Both the position numbers and the translations under genes were made by a program. DNA of 11,243 nt from Mesorhizobium sp. (GTDB lineage Bacteria > Pseudomonadota > Alphaproteobacteria > Rhizobiales > Rhizobiaceae), in contig JAUYMV010000250.1 of the NCBI GenBank assembly GCA_030698645.1, positions 1 to 11,243 of the forward strand, written 5' to 3'. The notes beneath the pieces were generated by a model that did no database searches, was not told the origin of the DNA, and saw only the letters and a program-made list of their open reading frames with translations. Positions 1 to 5,822 of this stretch are shown here, one piece after another (the stretch's first letter is position 1; each line of letters begins with the position of its first letter).

Positions 1-80
1 GCCTGGAACGTCGTCAGCAGTGCCGCGGCGGCCGTCACGCCCGCAAGGAATCTCTTTGTCAAAACGGTCGTCTCCCGCAT
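1..80 (-). CDS. Secreted or periplasmic protein, N-terminus only (runs off left edge)
   Basis: The minus strand reads ATG at 80-78 and stays open to the window edge, giving about 26 residues: MRETTVLTKRFLAG followed by a run rich in Ala, Thr and Leu (VTAAAALLTTFQ). Basic residues followed by a short hydrophobic Ala/Leu stretch are typical of a Sec signal peptide, so the product is probably exported. AGGAC lies six bases before the ATG and supports this start. A TTG codon at 62-60, preceded by GGGAG, would give a tidier signal peptide beginning MTKRFL. A further in-frame ATG at 119 lacks a ribosome binding site. The mature part is outside the window, so I cannot name the family; a solute-binding protein is only one of many options. 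Confidence 0.6.
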   Translation of the reverse strand, partial: MRETTVLTKRFLAGVTAAAALLTTFQ

Positions 81-450
81 CGCTTGTCCTGAACGCGCGT
101 AGCGGACAGGGTCCTGCATCGTCCGCGCCGTTAAAACCATACTCTCAATCCATCCGCAAGGAAGCCGTGGGAAGCGGTGTGCGGCATTTTGCGCGCGACC
201 GCCGGAACGGCCGGCCAGGCACCGATCGGCAGCGCCGCTTTTGCCGTCGGAGCCATCGGCGACCGCCGAAAAGGCCACACGAAAACCGCGCAACAAGAGG
301 CAATCAAACCGCCGCTGCGGCAATGTGTATCGACAGAACTCCCGGCGGTCATATGGCTGGCCGCAAGCCGGCGGCAGAATTTCAAGGCGGACAAAGGGTT
401 AACTTGAACGAAATGTCTTTTCGGCTACTCTGCTCTCGGGTGGGTTGGGT
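81..450. other. Non-coding stretch between divergent genes
   Basis: About 370 bases lie between the minus-strand secreted protein and the plus-strand small membrane protein. I found no convincing gene here: the open frames present lack ribosome binding sites and have no recognisable protein character. The stretch must hold the promoters of both divergent genes. It contains an imperfect direct repeat (195-212 and 259-276, 16 of 18 bases identical, core GCGACCGCCG) of unknown meaning. No tRNA, terminator or riboswitch was recognised. Its right end (about 380-430) is less GC-rich than the rest, which fits a promoter. Confidence 0.5.
404..431 (+). promoter_or_regulatory. Candidate sigma70-type promoter for the 39-residue membrane protein
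   Basis: TTGAAC (404-409) and TACTCT (426-431) are separated by 16 bases. The -35 box is good (5 of 6 to TTGACA) and the -10 box is weak (3 of 6). It lies 20 bases before the ATG at 451, in a less GC-rich patch. This is pattern matching only; no start site is known. Confidence 0.3.
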
Positions 451-570
451 ATGAATTTAAAGGACAATCGGGATAGAGACGATCATCTGGAGACAATCGG
501 GACAGCAGCCATCGTGCTCTGTCTTGCTTTTCTCGTTGGGGCGGTCGTCCTCGTCTTCATGCACGCCTAG
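451..570 (+). CDS. Small single-pass membrane protein, 39 residues
   Basis: An ATG at 451 opens a 39-codon frame ending in TAG at 568-570. The first 15 or so residues are strongly charged (MNLKDNRDRDDHLE). They are followed by an almost pure hydrophobic segment at about residues 19-37 (AAIVLCLAFLVGAVVLVFM), the right length for one transmembrane helix, and a two-residue tail. This clean division into a soluble head and one helix is unlikely in a random GC-rich frame. The ribosome binding site is poor: only a G-rich run (GGGTGGGTTGGGT) precedes the ATG. It stands alone between a divergent secreted-protein gene and the IalB-family gene 252 bases downstream. I do not recognise the family and assign no function. 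The alternative is a chance ORF, which the composition argues against. Confidence 0.6.
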   Translation: MNLKDNRDRDDHLETIGTAAIVLCLAFLVGAVVLVFMHA

Positions 571-822
571 TGTGTCGCCACCAGGCGTCAGTCGAATCTC
601 GGACCCACGCCGCTCGGGAAGCCGCAGCGAACGGCATGCTTTTGCCCCCTGTCCACGTGTTGTTTTCGGCGGCATTGGCGACACGGCCGCTCAGCCGCAA
701 TTCGGGCGGATTCGGCGACAATGAAGCGCCCAGATCACAAGCGGGATCGCATGGCGCTCCGCTTCGCCTTTGATTTGCGACACGCGCGCGATAAGTTCCA
801 CTGATTCGCTCCGGAGTAAACG

Positions 823-1320
823 ATGATCCATCGCCTGTTCCTGTCCATGGCGCTCGCCGCCGCGGCAGCCGCAACACCGGCCGCGGCCCAGCAAGACACC
901 GTGAAAGGCAAGCACGGCGCCTGGTCCGTCGTCTGCAGTACGCCGCCCGGCGCCACAAGCGAGCAGTGCGCGATGATGCAGAACGTCGTCGCCGACGATC
1001 GCCCGGAGATGGGGCTTTCCGTGGTGGTGTTCCGCTCCGCCGACAACAAGGCGGAGATCCTGCGCGTGCTGACGCCGCTCGGCGTCCTGCTGCCCAACGG
1101 CCTCGGCCTCTACGTCGACGGCAAGGACATCGGCCGGGCCTATTTCGCGCGCTGCTTCGAGGACGGCTGCTATGCCGAGGTCATCCTCGAAAAGCAGCTG
1201 CTCGACACGCTGAAGACGGGCAGCGCGGCCGTCTTCATCGTGTTCCAGGCGCCCGAGGAAGGCATCGGCATCCCGGTCGACCTGACGGGCTTCGCCGACG
1301 GATTCGCCGCGCTGCCTTAG
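823..1320 (+). CDS. Invasion-associated locus B (IalB) family periplasmic protein
   Basis: The 165-residue product begins with a classic Sec signal peptide (MIHRLFLSMALAAAAAATPAAA) with likely cleavage near residue 22-23. The mature domain matches the IalB fold: an opening GAWSVVC motif near 32-38, LTPLGVLLPNGLGLYVDG near 83-100, and two cysteine pairs (C38/C49 and C111/C116) placed as in the family, presumably disulfides. The length is usual for IalB. GGAG six bases before the ATG supports the start. The family is named for a Bartonella protein linked to erythrocyte invasion, but most rhizobia carry several copies with unknown roles in the periplasm or envelope, so no invasion role follows. 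tldD begins 75 bases downstream, a neighbourhood I believe is common in rhizobia. Confidence 0.88.
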   Translation: MIHRLFLSMALAAAAAATPAAAQQDTVKGKHGAWSVVCSTPPGATSEQCAMMQNVVADDRPEMGLSVVVFRSADNKAEILRVLTPLGVLLPNGLGLYVDGKDIGRAYFARCFEDGCYAEVILEKQLLDTLKTGSAAVFIVFQAPEEGIGIPVDLTGFADGFAALP

Positions 1321-1333
1321 CTTGACGCGGTGA

Positions 1334-1362
1334 TTGCTGCGGACTTGCGCAGACCCTATATG
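1334..1362 (+). promoter_or_regulatory. Candidate promoter for tldD
   Basis: TTGCTG (1334-1339) and TATATG (1357-1362) are separated by exactly 17 bases in the gap between the IalB-family gene and tldD. The -10 box matches TATAAT at its first four positions. Transcription would begin near 1369, which agrees with translation from the ATG at 1396 and not from the upstream GTG or ATG. A TTGACG lies at 1322-1327 but its spacing to this -10 is too long. Read-through from the IalB-family gene is an alternative. Confidence 0.35.
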
Positions 1363-1395
1363 CTGGTTCGACCGTCAAACCAGCCCGGGATCTCC

Positions 1396-2808
1396 ATGCG
1401 CAGCCTGCTCGAACAATTCGACGCCTCCGAAGACTCGATACGCCGCATCGTCGCCGAGACGGTGGACGGCGCCGACGACGGCGAACTCTTTCTCGAACAG
1501 AGCCAGTCCGAAGCGCTGGTGTTCGACAATGGCCGGCTGAAGACGGCGAACTTCAATACCGACCAGGGTTTCGGCCTGCGCGCGGTCGCGGGCGAGGCGA
1601 CCGGCTATGCGCACTCGTCCGAGCTTTCGGAAGCGTCGCTGCGCCGCGCGGCGGATGCGGTGGCGACCGTGAAGAGCGGCTATTCCGGCACGCTTAGCGC
1701 CGCGCCAGCCCGCACCAACCGGCACCTCTACGCCGACGTCAACCCGATCGACCAGCCGGGCTTCGAGGACAAGGCCAAGCTGCTGCAGGAGATCGACGGC
1801 TGGCTGCGCGCCAAGGACCCGCGGGTGCGCCAGGTGACCGCCTCCCTGACCGCGTCGTGGCAGCACATCGAGATCCTGCGCGGCGACGGCCAGGTGGCGC
1901 GCGACATCCGTCCGCTGGTGCGCATGAGCGTCCAGGTGATGGTCGGCGACGGCGACCGCCAGGAAAGCGGTTCCTACGGGGTCGGCGGCCGGCAGAGCTT
2001 TGGCGCATTTCTCGCCACCGAATCCTGGCAGTTCGCGGCGTCCGAGGCGCTGCGGCAGGCGCTGGTCAATCTGGAGGCGATCCCGGCGCCTGCCGGCACG
2101 TTCGACATCGTGCTCTCCTCCGGCTGGCCGGGCGTCATGCTGCACGAGGCGGTCGGGCACGGACTGGAGGGCGATTTCAACCGCAAGAAGACCTCGGCCT
2201 TCGCCGGACTGATGGGCCAACAGGTTGCCGCCAGGGGCGTCACCGTGGTCGACGACGGCACGATCGCCGAGCGGCGCGGGTCGCTCACCATCGACGACGA
2301 GGGCACGCCGACCAACCGCAACGTGCTGATCGAGGACGGCAAGCTCGTCGGCTACATGCAGGACCGCCAGAACGCCCGCCTGATGGGGGTCGCGGCGACC
2401 GGCAACGGGCGGCGTGAATCCTACGCGCACCAGCCGATGCCGCGCATGACGAACACCTTCATGACGGCCGGCAACATGGAACCGGCCGAGATCATCGCCT
2501 CGGTGAAGCACGGCATCTACGCCGTCTCCTTCGGCGGCGGCCAGGTCGACATCACGTCGGGCAAGTTCGTGTTCGGCTGCACCGAGGCCTACATGATCGA
2601 GGACGGCAAGGTGACGCGGCCGATCAAGGGCGCCATGCTGATCGGCAACGGCCCGGACGCCATGCATCGCGTCTCGATGATCGGCAACGACATGAAGCTC
2701 GACACCGGCATCGGCATGTGCGGCAAGGGCGGCCAGGGCGTGCCGGTCGGCGTCGGCCAACCGCATCTCAGGATGGACCAGATGACGGTCGGCGGTACCC
2801 GGGCTTAG
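1396..2808 (+). CDS. tldD: TldD, metalloprotease subunit of the TldD/TldE (PmbA) complex
   Basis: TldD pairs with TldE/PmbA to form a cytoplasmic zinc protease that degrades unfolded or leader peptides; in E. coli it matures microcin B17 and has been linked to breakdown of the CcdA antitoxin. The 470-residue product has the family length. It shows the metal motif HEAVGHGLEGDF (H250, E251, H255) and the C-terminal GMCGKGGQGVPVGVGQP segment (C442, the likely third zinc ligand). Residues 40-72 (ALVFDNGRLK...GLRAVAGEATGYAHS) match the conserved N-terminal domain. I chose the ATG at 1396 because GGGA lies five bases before it and MRSLLEQFD fits family N-termini; GTG at 1330 and ATG at 1360 would add 22 and 12 atypical residues. 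The partner tldE is not in the window. The stop codon lies only four bases from the convergent toxin gene's stop. Confidence 0.95.
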   Translation: MRSLLEQFDASEDSIRRIVAETVDGADDGELFLEQSQSEALVFDNGRLKTANFNTDQGFGLRAVAGEATGYAHSSELSEASLRRAADAVATVKSGYSGTLSAAPARTNRHLYADVNPIDQPGFEDKAKLLQEIDGWLRAKDPRVRQVTASLTASWQHIEILRGDGQVARDIRPLVRMSVQVMVGDGDRQESGSYGVGGRQSFGAFLATESWQFAASEALRQALVNLEAIPAPAGTFDIVLSSGWPGVMLHEAVGHGLEGDFNRKKTSAFAGLMGQQVAARGVTVVDDGTIAERRGSLTIDDEGTPTNRNVLIEDGKLVGYMQDRQNARLMGVAATGNGRRESYAHQPMPRMTNTFMTAGNMEPAEIIASVKHGIYAVSFGGGQVDITSGKFVFGCTEAYMIEDGKVTRPIKGAMLIGNGPDAMHRVSMIGNDMKLDTGIGMCGKGGQGVPVGVGQPHLRMDQMTVGGTRA

Positions 2809-2812
2809 GCGC

Positions 2813-3325
2813 CTACAGCCAGGATGCCGGCGACTTCGGCATTCTTTCGTCCGGATCGATCACCCCGAGCCGGATGCCATCCTCGTTCCAGCGCCAGAGC
2901 GCGACGCAGCTGCCGCCCGGCGACATGACGGACGGGTAGATCACACCGTGCATGCCGTCCGCCAGCAGCCGATCGCGCACAGTGTGCGTCTGAGGTATTT
3001 GGCCTTTGTCCAGCGCATAGCGCCATTCGCATTCGTGCAATGCTGCGGACAGCCCAAGTTCGTCGAGCACCGCAGGATCGGTGAGGTCGGCAAGCCGTGC
3101 ACCGGTGAGTTCGAGACTTGCGATCAACGCGGGATGCTGCACGAATCCCTGGTTGTATTCCGCCCAAGCGGTGGACATTTCCCGCGCGGCATAGATCGTC
3201 GGTGCGCCAACCGGATTCCATCTGCCGCCGAATCGTGCGGCGCCCTCTCCCGACAACGGCAGATACGCCCATCGCGGAACATAGGCGCGCCAGAGGAGCA
3301 GCGCCCGGACGGCCACCTCAGGCAT
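2813..3325 (-). CDS. RES-domain toxin of a RES-Xre toxin-antitoxin pair
   Basis: RES toxins (such as MbcT and ParT) act in the cytoplasm on NAD+, by breaking it down or by ADP-ribosylating a target, and so arrest growth. The 170-residue product carries the family signature: LWRAYVP (R13), FGGRWNPVG (R35), TIYAA (Y45), AWAEYNQG (E56) and IYPSVMSPGG (S132). The name-giving Arg, Glu and Ser are therefore all present and the protein looks intact. The ATG at 3325 lies inside the end of the antitoxin gene, with start and stop joined as ATGCCTGA, so the two are probably translationally coupled. An in-frame start at 3349 would lengthen the overlap, and a GTG at 3316 would give a shorter product. The 3' end lies four bases from tldD. 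Whether its activity is NAD+ hydrolysis, phosphorolysis or ADP-ribosylation cannot be read from sequence. Confidence 0.88.
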   Translation of the reverse strand: MPEVAVRALLLWRAYVPRWAYLPLSGEGAARFGGRWNPVGAPTIYAAREMSTAWAEYNQGFVQHPALIASLELTGARLADLTDPAVLDELGLSAALHECEWRYALDKGQIPQTHTVRDRLLADGMHGVIYPSVMSPGGSCVALWRWNEDGIRLGVIDPDERMPKSPASWL

Positions 3326-3692
3326 AGACGCCCGAGCGGACCGCCTCAAGATAGGCTAGGACCTTGCCCGACTTGCCTTCCGCGACGAGATCGTAGGCGG
3401 TCTTGCCGGCCCAGCCCGGGATCGGCTGATGCTTGAACCAGATCGCTGCCCGCTGCTCGCCGCCGGCCATCTCGCCGGCCATGGTCAGGATGCGGACGAT
3501 CGGGCTCAGCGCAGCGTCGGCCTTGCGCGTTCCCGCCGCCGTCGACAGCGTGTTGCGCGCCATGCCGGTCAACGCCGCGAGTTCGGTCATGCTGACGCCC
3601 AGATGTTCGGCGACGCGCCTAGCCGACAGGAACGGCGTTTCGTCATCGCTAAAAATCGTCGAAGCGGTCTTGAGCAGATTGGTCTCTGTCAT
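3318..3692 (-). CDS. Xre/MbcA/ParS-type antitoxin (DUF2384 C-terminus)
   Basis: This is the partner of the RES toxin downstream. The 124-residue product has a helix-turn-helix region at about 23-55 (SARRVAEHLGVSMTELAALTG, then RNTLS), followed by the DUF2384/MbcA-ParS C-terminal domain at about 75-122, with FKHQPIPGWAGKTAYDLVAEG near 86-106 and a closing helix ending GVYA. In the family the C-terminal region blocks the toxin's NAD+ pocket and the N-terminal domain binds the operon promoter. I chose the ATG at 3692; a TTG at 3752 is in frame but lies in the -35 box. The ribosome binding site is weak (AAGAG about eight bases before the ATG). AGGAG occurs further up, about 22 bases from the ATG. 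Antitoxin-first order is normal for this class and fits autoregulation. Confidence 0.87.
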   Translation of the reverse strand: MTETNLLKTASTIFSDDETPFLSARRVAEHLGVSMTELAALTGMARNTLSTAAGTRKADAALSPIVRILTMAGEMAGGEQRAAIWFKHQPIPGWAGKTAYDLVAEGKSGKVLAYLEAVRSGVYA

Positions 3693-3718
3693 TAATTGCG
3701 CTCTTTTTGAACTTCTCC

Positions 3719-3752
3719 TGATCAATATGTGATCAAATTCTGGCGGCGTCAA
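3719..3752 (-). promoter_or_regulatory. Promoter and likely antitoxin operator of the RES-Xre operon
   Basis: On the minus strand TTGACG (3752-3747) and CATATT (3729-3724) are separated by 17 bases, a strong sigma70-type promoter, with transcription expected near 3717. Two TGATCA boxes (3719-3724 and 3730-3735) start 11 bp apart, one helical turn, and flank and overlap the -10 box; each box is itself palindromic and both extend to TGATCAA on the plus strand. A protein bound there would block RNA polymerase. This is the layout expected for an antitoxin that represses its own operon. The promoter is seen directly; its use by this antitoxin is inferred. Confidence 0.65.
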
Positions 3753-3762
3753 TAGTGCCCTG

Positions 3763-3811
3763 CGGTGGCGTGACGCGCTCGCAACTTTACGCGGAAGGGT
3801 TTACGCCACCG
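3763..3811 (+). promoter_or_regulatory. Nine-base inverted repeat in the cobB leader
   Basis: CGGTGGCGT (3763-3771) is matched exactly by ACGCCACCG (3803-3811), just before the cobB ATG at 3816. A G-U and an A-U pair can extend the stem inward, and two G-U pairs can extend it outward. The loop contains GGAAGGG (3793-3799), the only Shine-Dalgarno-like sequence near cobB, which is otherwise 16 bases from the ATG. It could be an operator or an RNA structure controlling translation. Folding is inferred, not shown. Confidence 0.4.
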
Positions 3812-3815
3812 TGGC

Positions 3816-4529
3816 ATGAAATCCTCCCGCCCTCCCTCCCTCGTCATCCTGACCGGCGCCGGCGTATCGGTCGAATCGGGCATCCCGCAGTTTCGCAACC
3901 GGCATGGGCTGTGGACGCATGTCGACTATCGCGCGCTCGCCACGCCGGAGGGGTTCGCGCACAACCCGGCGAGAGTGCTCGACTTCTACAATGAGCGCCG
4001 CCGGGCGATGGGGCGGGCGCATCCGAACGCCGCGCATCATGCGCTGGCGCGTCTCGAAGCCGATTTCAAGGGCGACTTCCTGCTGGTGACGCAGAACATC
4101 GACGATCTTCACGAGGCGGCGGGCTCGCGCAAGCTGGTGCACATGCATGGCGAACTTGCGTCGGCCCTGTGCGAAGCCTGCGGCGGACGCTGCCGCTGGC
4201 CGCGCGACATGACGGTCAACTCGGTCTGTCCCGCCTGCGGCGCCACCGGCCGGATGCGGCCGGACGTCGTCTGGTTCGGCGAGGTGCCGTATCACATGGA
4301 CCTGATCCAGGCGCGGCTCGCCAGCGCCACGCTGTTCGTCGCCATCGGCACGTCGGGCAACGTCTATCCGGCGGCGCAGTTCGTCAACGACGCCCGGCGC
4401 GCCGGCGCCCGCACGATCGAACTCAATCTCGAGCCGTCGCTGTCGTCCGACGATTTTTCGGAAGCGCTGTATGGCCCGGCGACCGAACTGGTGCCGGCCT
4501 TCGTCGACCGGCTGCTCGCCGGCGACTGA
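3816..4529 (+). CDS. cobB: NAD+-dependent protein deacylase, class III sirtuin (CobB type)
   Basis: Sirtuins remove acyl groups from lysines using NAD+, releasing nicotinamide and O-acyl-ADP-ribose. The 237-residue cytoplasmic protein shows the full motif set: GAGVSVESGIPQFR at 14-27, TQNIDDLHEAAG at 92-103, HMHGE with catalytic H111, four zinc cysteines (C119, C122, C138, C141), WFGEVP at 153-158 and GTSGNVYPAAQF at 178-189. Y58 and R61 in FYNERRRAM correspond to the Tyr-x-x-Arg pair that lets SIRT5 and E. coli CobB accept succinyl- and malonyl-lysine, so desuccinylase activity is likely. The length is usual. No upstream in-frame start exists near the ATG. The gene is divergent from the toxin-antitoxin operon and converges on the RNA methyltransferase gene. 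It is unrelated to the cobalamin gene also called cobB. Confidence 0.92.
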   Translation: MKSSRPPSLVILTGAGVSVESGIPQFRNRHGLWTHVDYRALATPEGFAHNPARVLDFYNERRRAMGRAHPNAAHHALARLEADFKGDFLLVTQNIDDLHEAAGSRKLVHMHGELASALCEACGGRCRWPRDMTVNSVCPACGATGRMRPDVVWFGEVPYHMDLIQARLASATLFVAIGTSGNVYPAAQFVNDARRAGARTIELNLEPSLSSDDFSEALYGPATELVPAFVDRLLAGD

Positions 4530-4534
4530 CTTTT

Positions 4535-4578
4535 GCGCAGAACGGGCCGACTGAGTCGGCGCAGAACGGGCCGACTGA
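4535..4578. repeat. 24-bp tandem repeat, two copies, between convergent genes
   Basis: GCGCAGAACGGGCCGACTGA occurs at 4535-4554 and again at 4559-4578, a period of 24. The tails of the two units then differ (GTCG against ATTC). The first junction contains GCCGACTGAGTCGGC (4546-4560), a hairpin of six G-C-rich pairs with a three-base loop. The repeat fills most of the 51-base gap between cobB and the methyltransferase gene, ending next to the latter's stop codon. There is no T-run on either strand, so it is not a standard intrinsic terminator. Confidence 0.8.
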
Positions 4579-4580
4579 AT

Positions 4581-5822
4581 TCAGCGCCGCTTGCGCTTCT
4601 TCTCCAGGAGCGCCACCGCCTCGACGTGCGGTGACCAGAGGAACTGGTCGATCGGGGTGACGCTCTTCAAGGTGTAACCGCCGTCGATCAGGATGCGCAG
4701 GTCGCGCGCCAGCGTGGTCGGGTTGCACGATACCGCGGCGACCAGCGGCACGTCGGAGCGGGCCAGCTGGATCGACTGGTCCTCCGCGCCGGCGCGCGGC
4801 GGATCGAACACCACGCCGTCGAACAGGTTCAACTCCTTGAAGGTCATCGGGCGGCGGAACAGGTCGCGCTTCTCCTGGGTGACGCGCTTGAGGCCGGTGG
4901 CGAAACGAAAACCGCGATCGAGCGCGGCGAGCGCGGCCGCGTCGCCCTCGACGGCATGCACTTCCGAGCGCCGCGCCAGGCGCAGCGAAAACGCGCCCGA
5001 GCCGGCGAAGAGATCCGCCACCTTCTTCGACTTGCCCATATGCGCGGTGACGAGGTCCACCATCGCCTCCTCGGCCGATTTCACCGCCTGGATGAAACCG
5101 CCCGGCGGCGGCGTCACGGCCACGTCGCCGAAATGGATGACCGGGCGCTGCGGCTCGACGACGATCTCGCCGTCGATGGACAGCCGCGCAATCTTCTCGC
5201 GGATGACGAAGTTGGCAGCGAGCCGCCGGCCCGCCTCCGACAATGCGCCGCTGTCGAGGAAGGCGACGTCGAGGCCGGTCGCGGTCGCCGTCACCGAGAT
5301 GTGGAACGCCTTGGTCGTCTGGCAGACGATGCCGGCCAGTTCGCGCAGATTGGGCAGGGCCGCGACGATCTCGGGCAGCGCGATGCGGCATTCCGAGATG
5401 TCGACGATGTCGGACGACTGCATGCGGTGATAGCCGAGCACCAGGCCGGCGTCCGAGCGGCGCGCACTGAACACGACGCGGCGGCGGCTGTCAGCTGCGC
5501 AGGGAACAAGCGCGCCGACCTCGCACTCGACGCGCTCGCGGCGCAGGCCCTCGACGGCGCGGCCGCGCTTCCAGTCGCGATAGGCACTCTCTTCCAGATG
5601 CTGGACGACACAGCCGCCGCATTCGCCGAAATGCCGGCAGGGCGGCTCGACGCGGAGGGCGGAGCGCTCAATCAGCGCCATCAGAGTGCCGCGCTCGCGC
5701 TCGATCGCGGCGTTGACGACCTCGCCTGGCAGCGTAAATGGCACGAAGACCTGGCCGCGTTCGGTCTCGGCGACGCCGTCGCCCTGCGCGCCGAGGCGCG
5801 TGATCTCGAGGCGGACGGTCAT
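4581..5822 (-). CDS. Iron-sulfur RNA (uracil-C5)-methyltransferase, TrmA/RlmD family
   Basis: The enzyme transfers a methyl group from S-adenosylmethionine to C5 of a uridine in rRNA or tRNA; RlmD (U1939 of 23S rRNA) is the best-known relative, but the target is not certain. The 413-residue product has an N-terminal TRAM-like domain (about 1-55), a [4Fe-4S] cysteine set (C62, C68, C71 in CRHFGECGGC, and C145), a GGFIQ segment at 241-245, the SAM-binding loop DLFAGSGAFS (270-279), FDPPRAGA (339-346), the nucleophile C366 in VSCNPTTLARDL and the general base E401 in HVEAV. All key residues are present. Its ATG overlaps the tlyA stop as ATGA, so it is in one operon with tlyA, another rRNA methyltransferase. 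A 24-bp tandem repeat follows the stop codon. Confidence 0.92.
   Translation of the reverse strand: MTVRLEITRLGAQGDGVAETERGQVFVPFTLPGEVVNAAIERERGTLMALIERSALRVEPPCRHFGECGGCVVQHLEESAYRDWKRGRAVEGLRRERVECEVGALVPCAADSRRRVVFSARRSDAGLVLGYHRMQSSDIVDISECRIALPEIVAALPNLRELAGIVCQTTKAFHISVTATATGLDVAFLDSGALSEAGRRLAANFVIREKIARLSIDGEIVVEPQRPVIHFGDVAVTPPPGGFIQAVKSAEEAMVDLVTAHMGKSKKVADLFAGSGAFSLRLARRSEVHAVEGDAAALAALDRGFRFATGLKRVTQEKRDLFRRPMTFKELNLFDGVVFDPPRAGAEDQSIQLARSDVPLVAAVSCNPTTLARDLRILIDGGYTLKSVTPIDQFLWSPHVEAVALLEKKRKRR

Noticed and set aside
195..276. Imperfect 18-base direct repeat, 16 of 18 identical
   Set aside because: Only two copies, GC-rich and low complexity, with no flanking feature; noted under the non-coding entry only.
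583..615. tRNA-like T-arm (GTCGAATC context) upstream of the IalB-family gene
   Set aside because: No matching anticodon or acceptor arm could be drawn on either strand.
572..684. Nine-base inverted repeat GTGTCGCCA (572-580) and TGGCGACAC (676-684)
   Set aside because: The arms are almost 100 bases apart with no sign of structure between them; likely chance in GC-rich sequence.
1330..1395. Upstream GTG/ATG starts adding 22 or 12 residues to tldD
   Set aside because: The extra residues do not resemble TldD N-termini, would lie in the candidate promoter, and lack the GGGA site that precedes the ATG at 1396.
1375..2766. 463-codon open frame on the minus strand opposite tldD
   Set aside because: His/Ala/Val/Arg-rich shadow of tldD with no protein-like motifs.
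4535..4582. Tandem repeat read as a bidirectional terminator or a CRISPR remnant
   Set aside because: No T-run on either strand, spacer of only four bases, two units and no cas genes.
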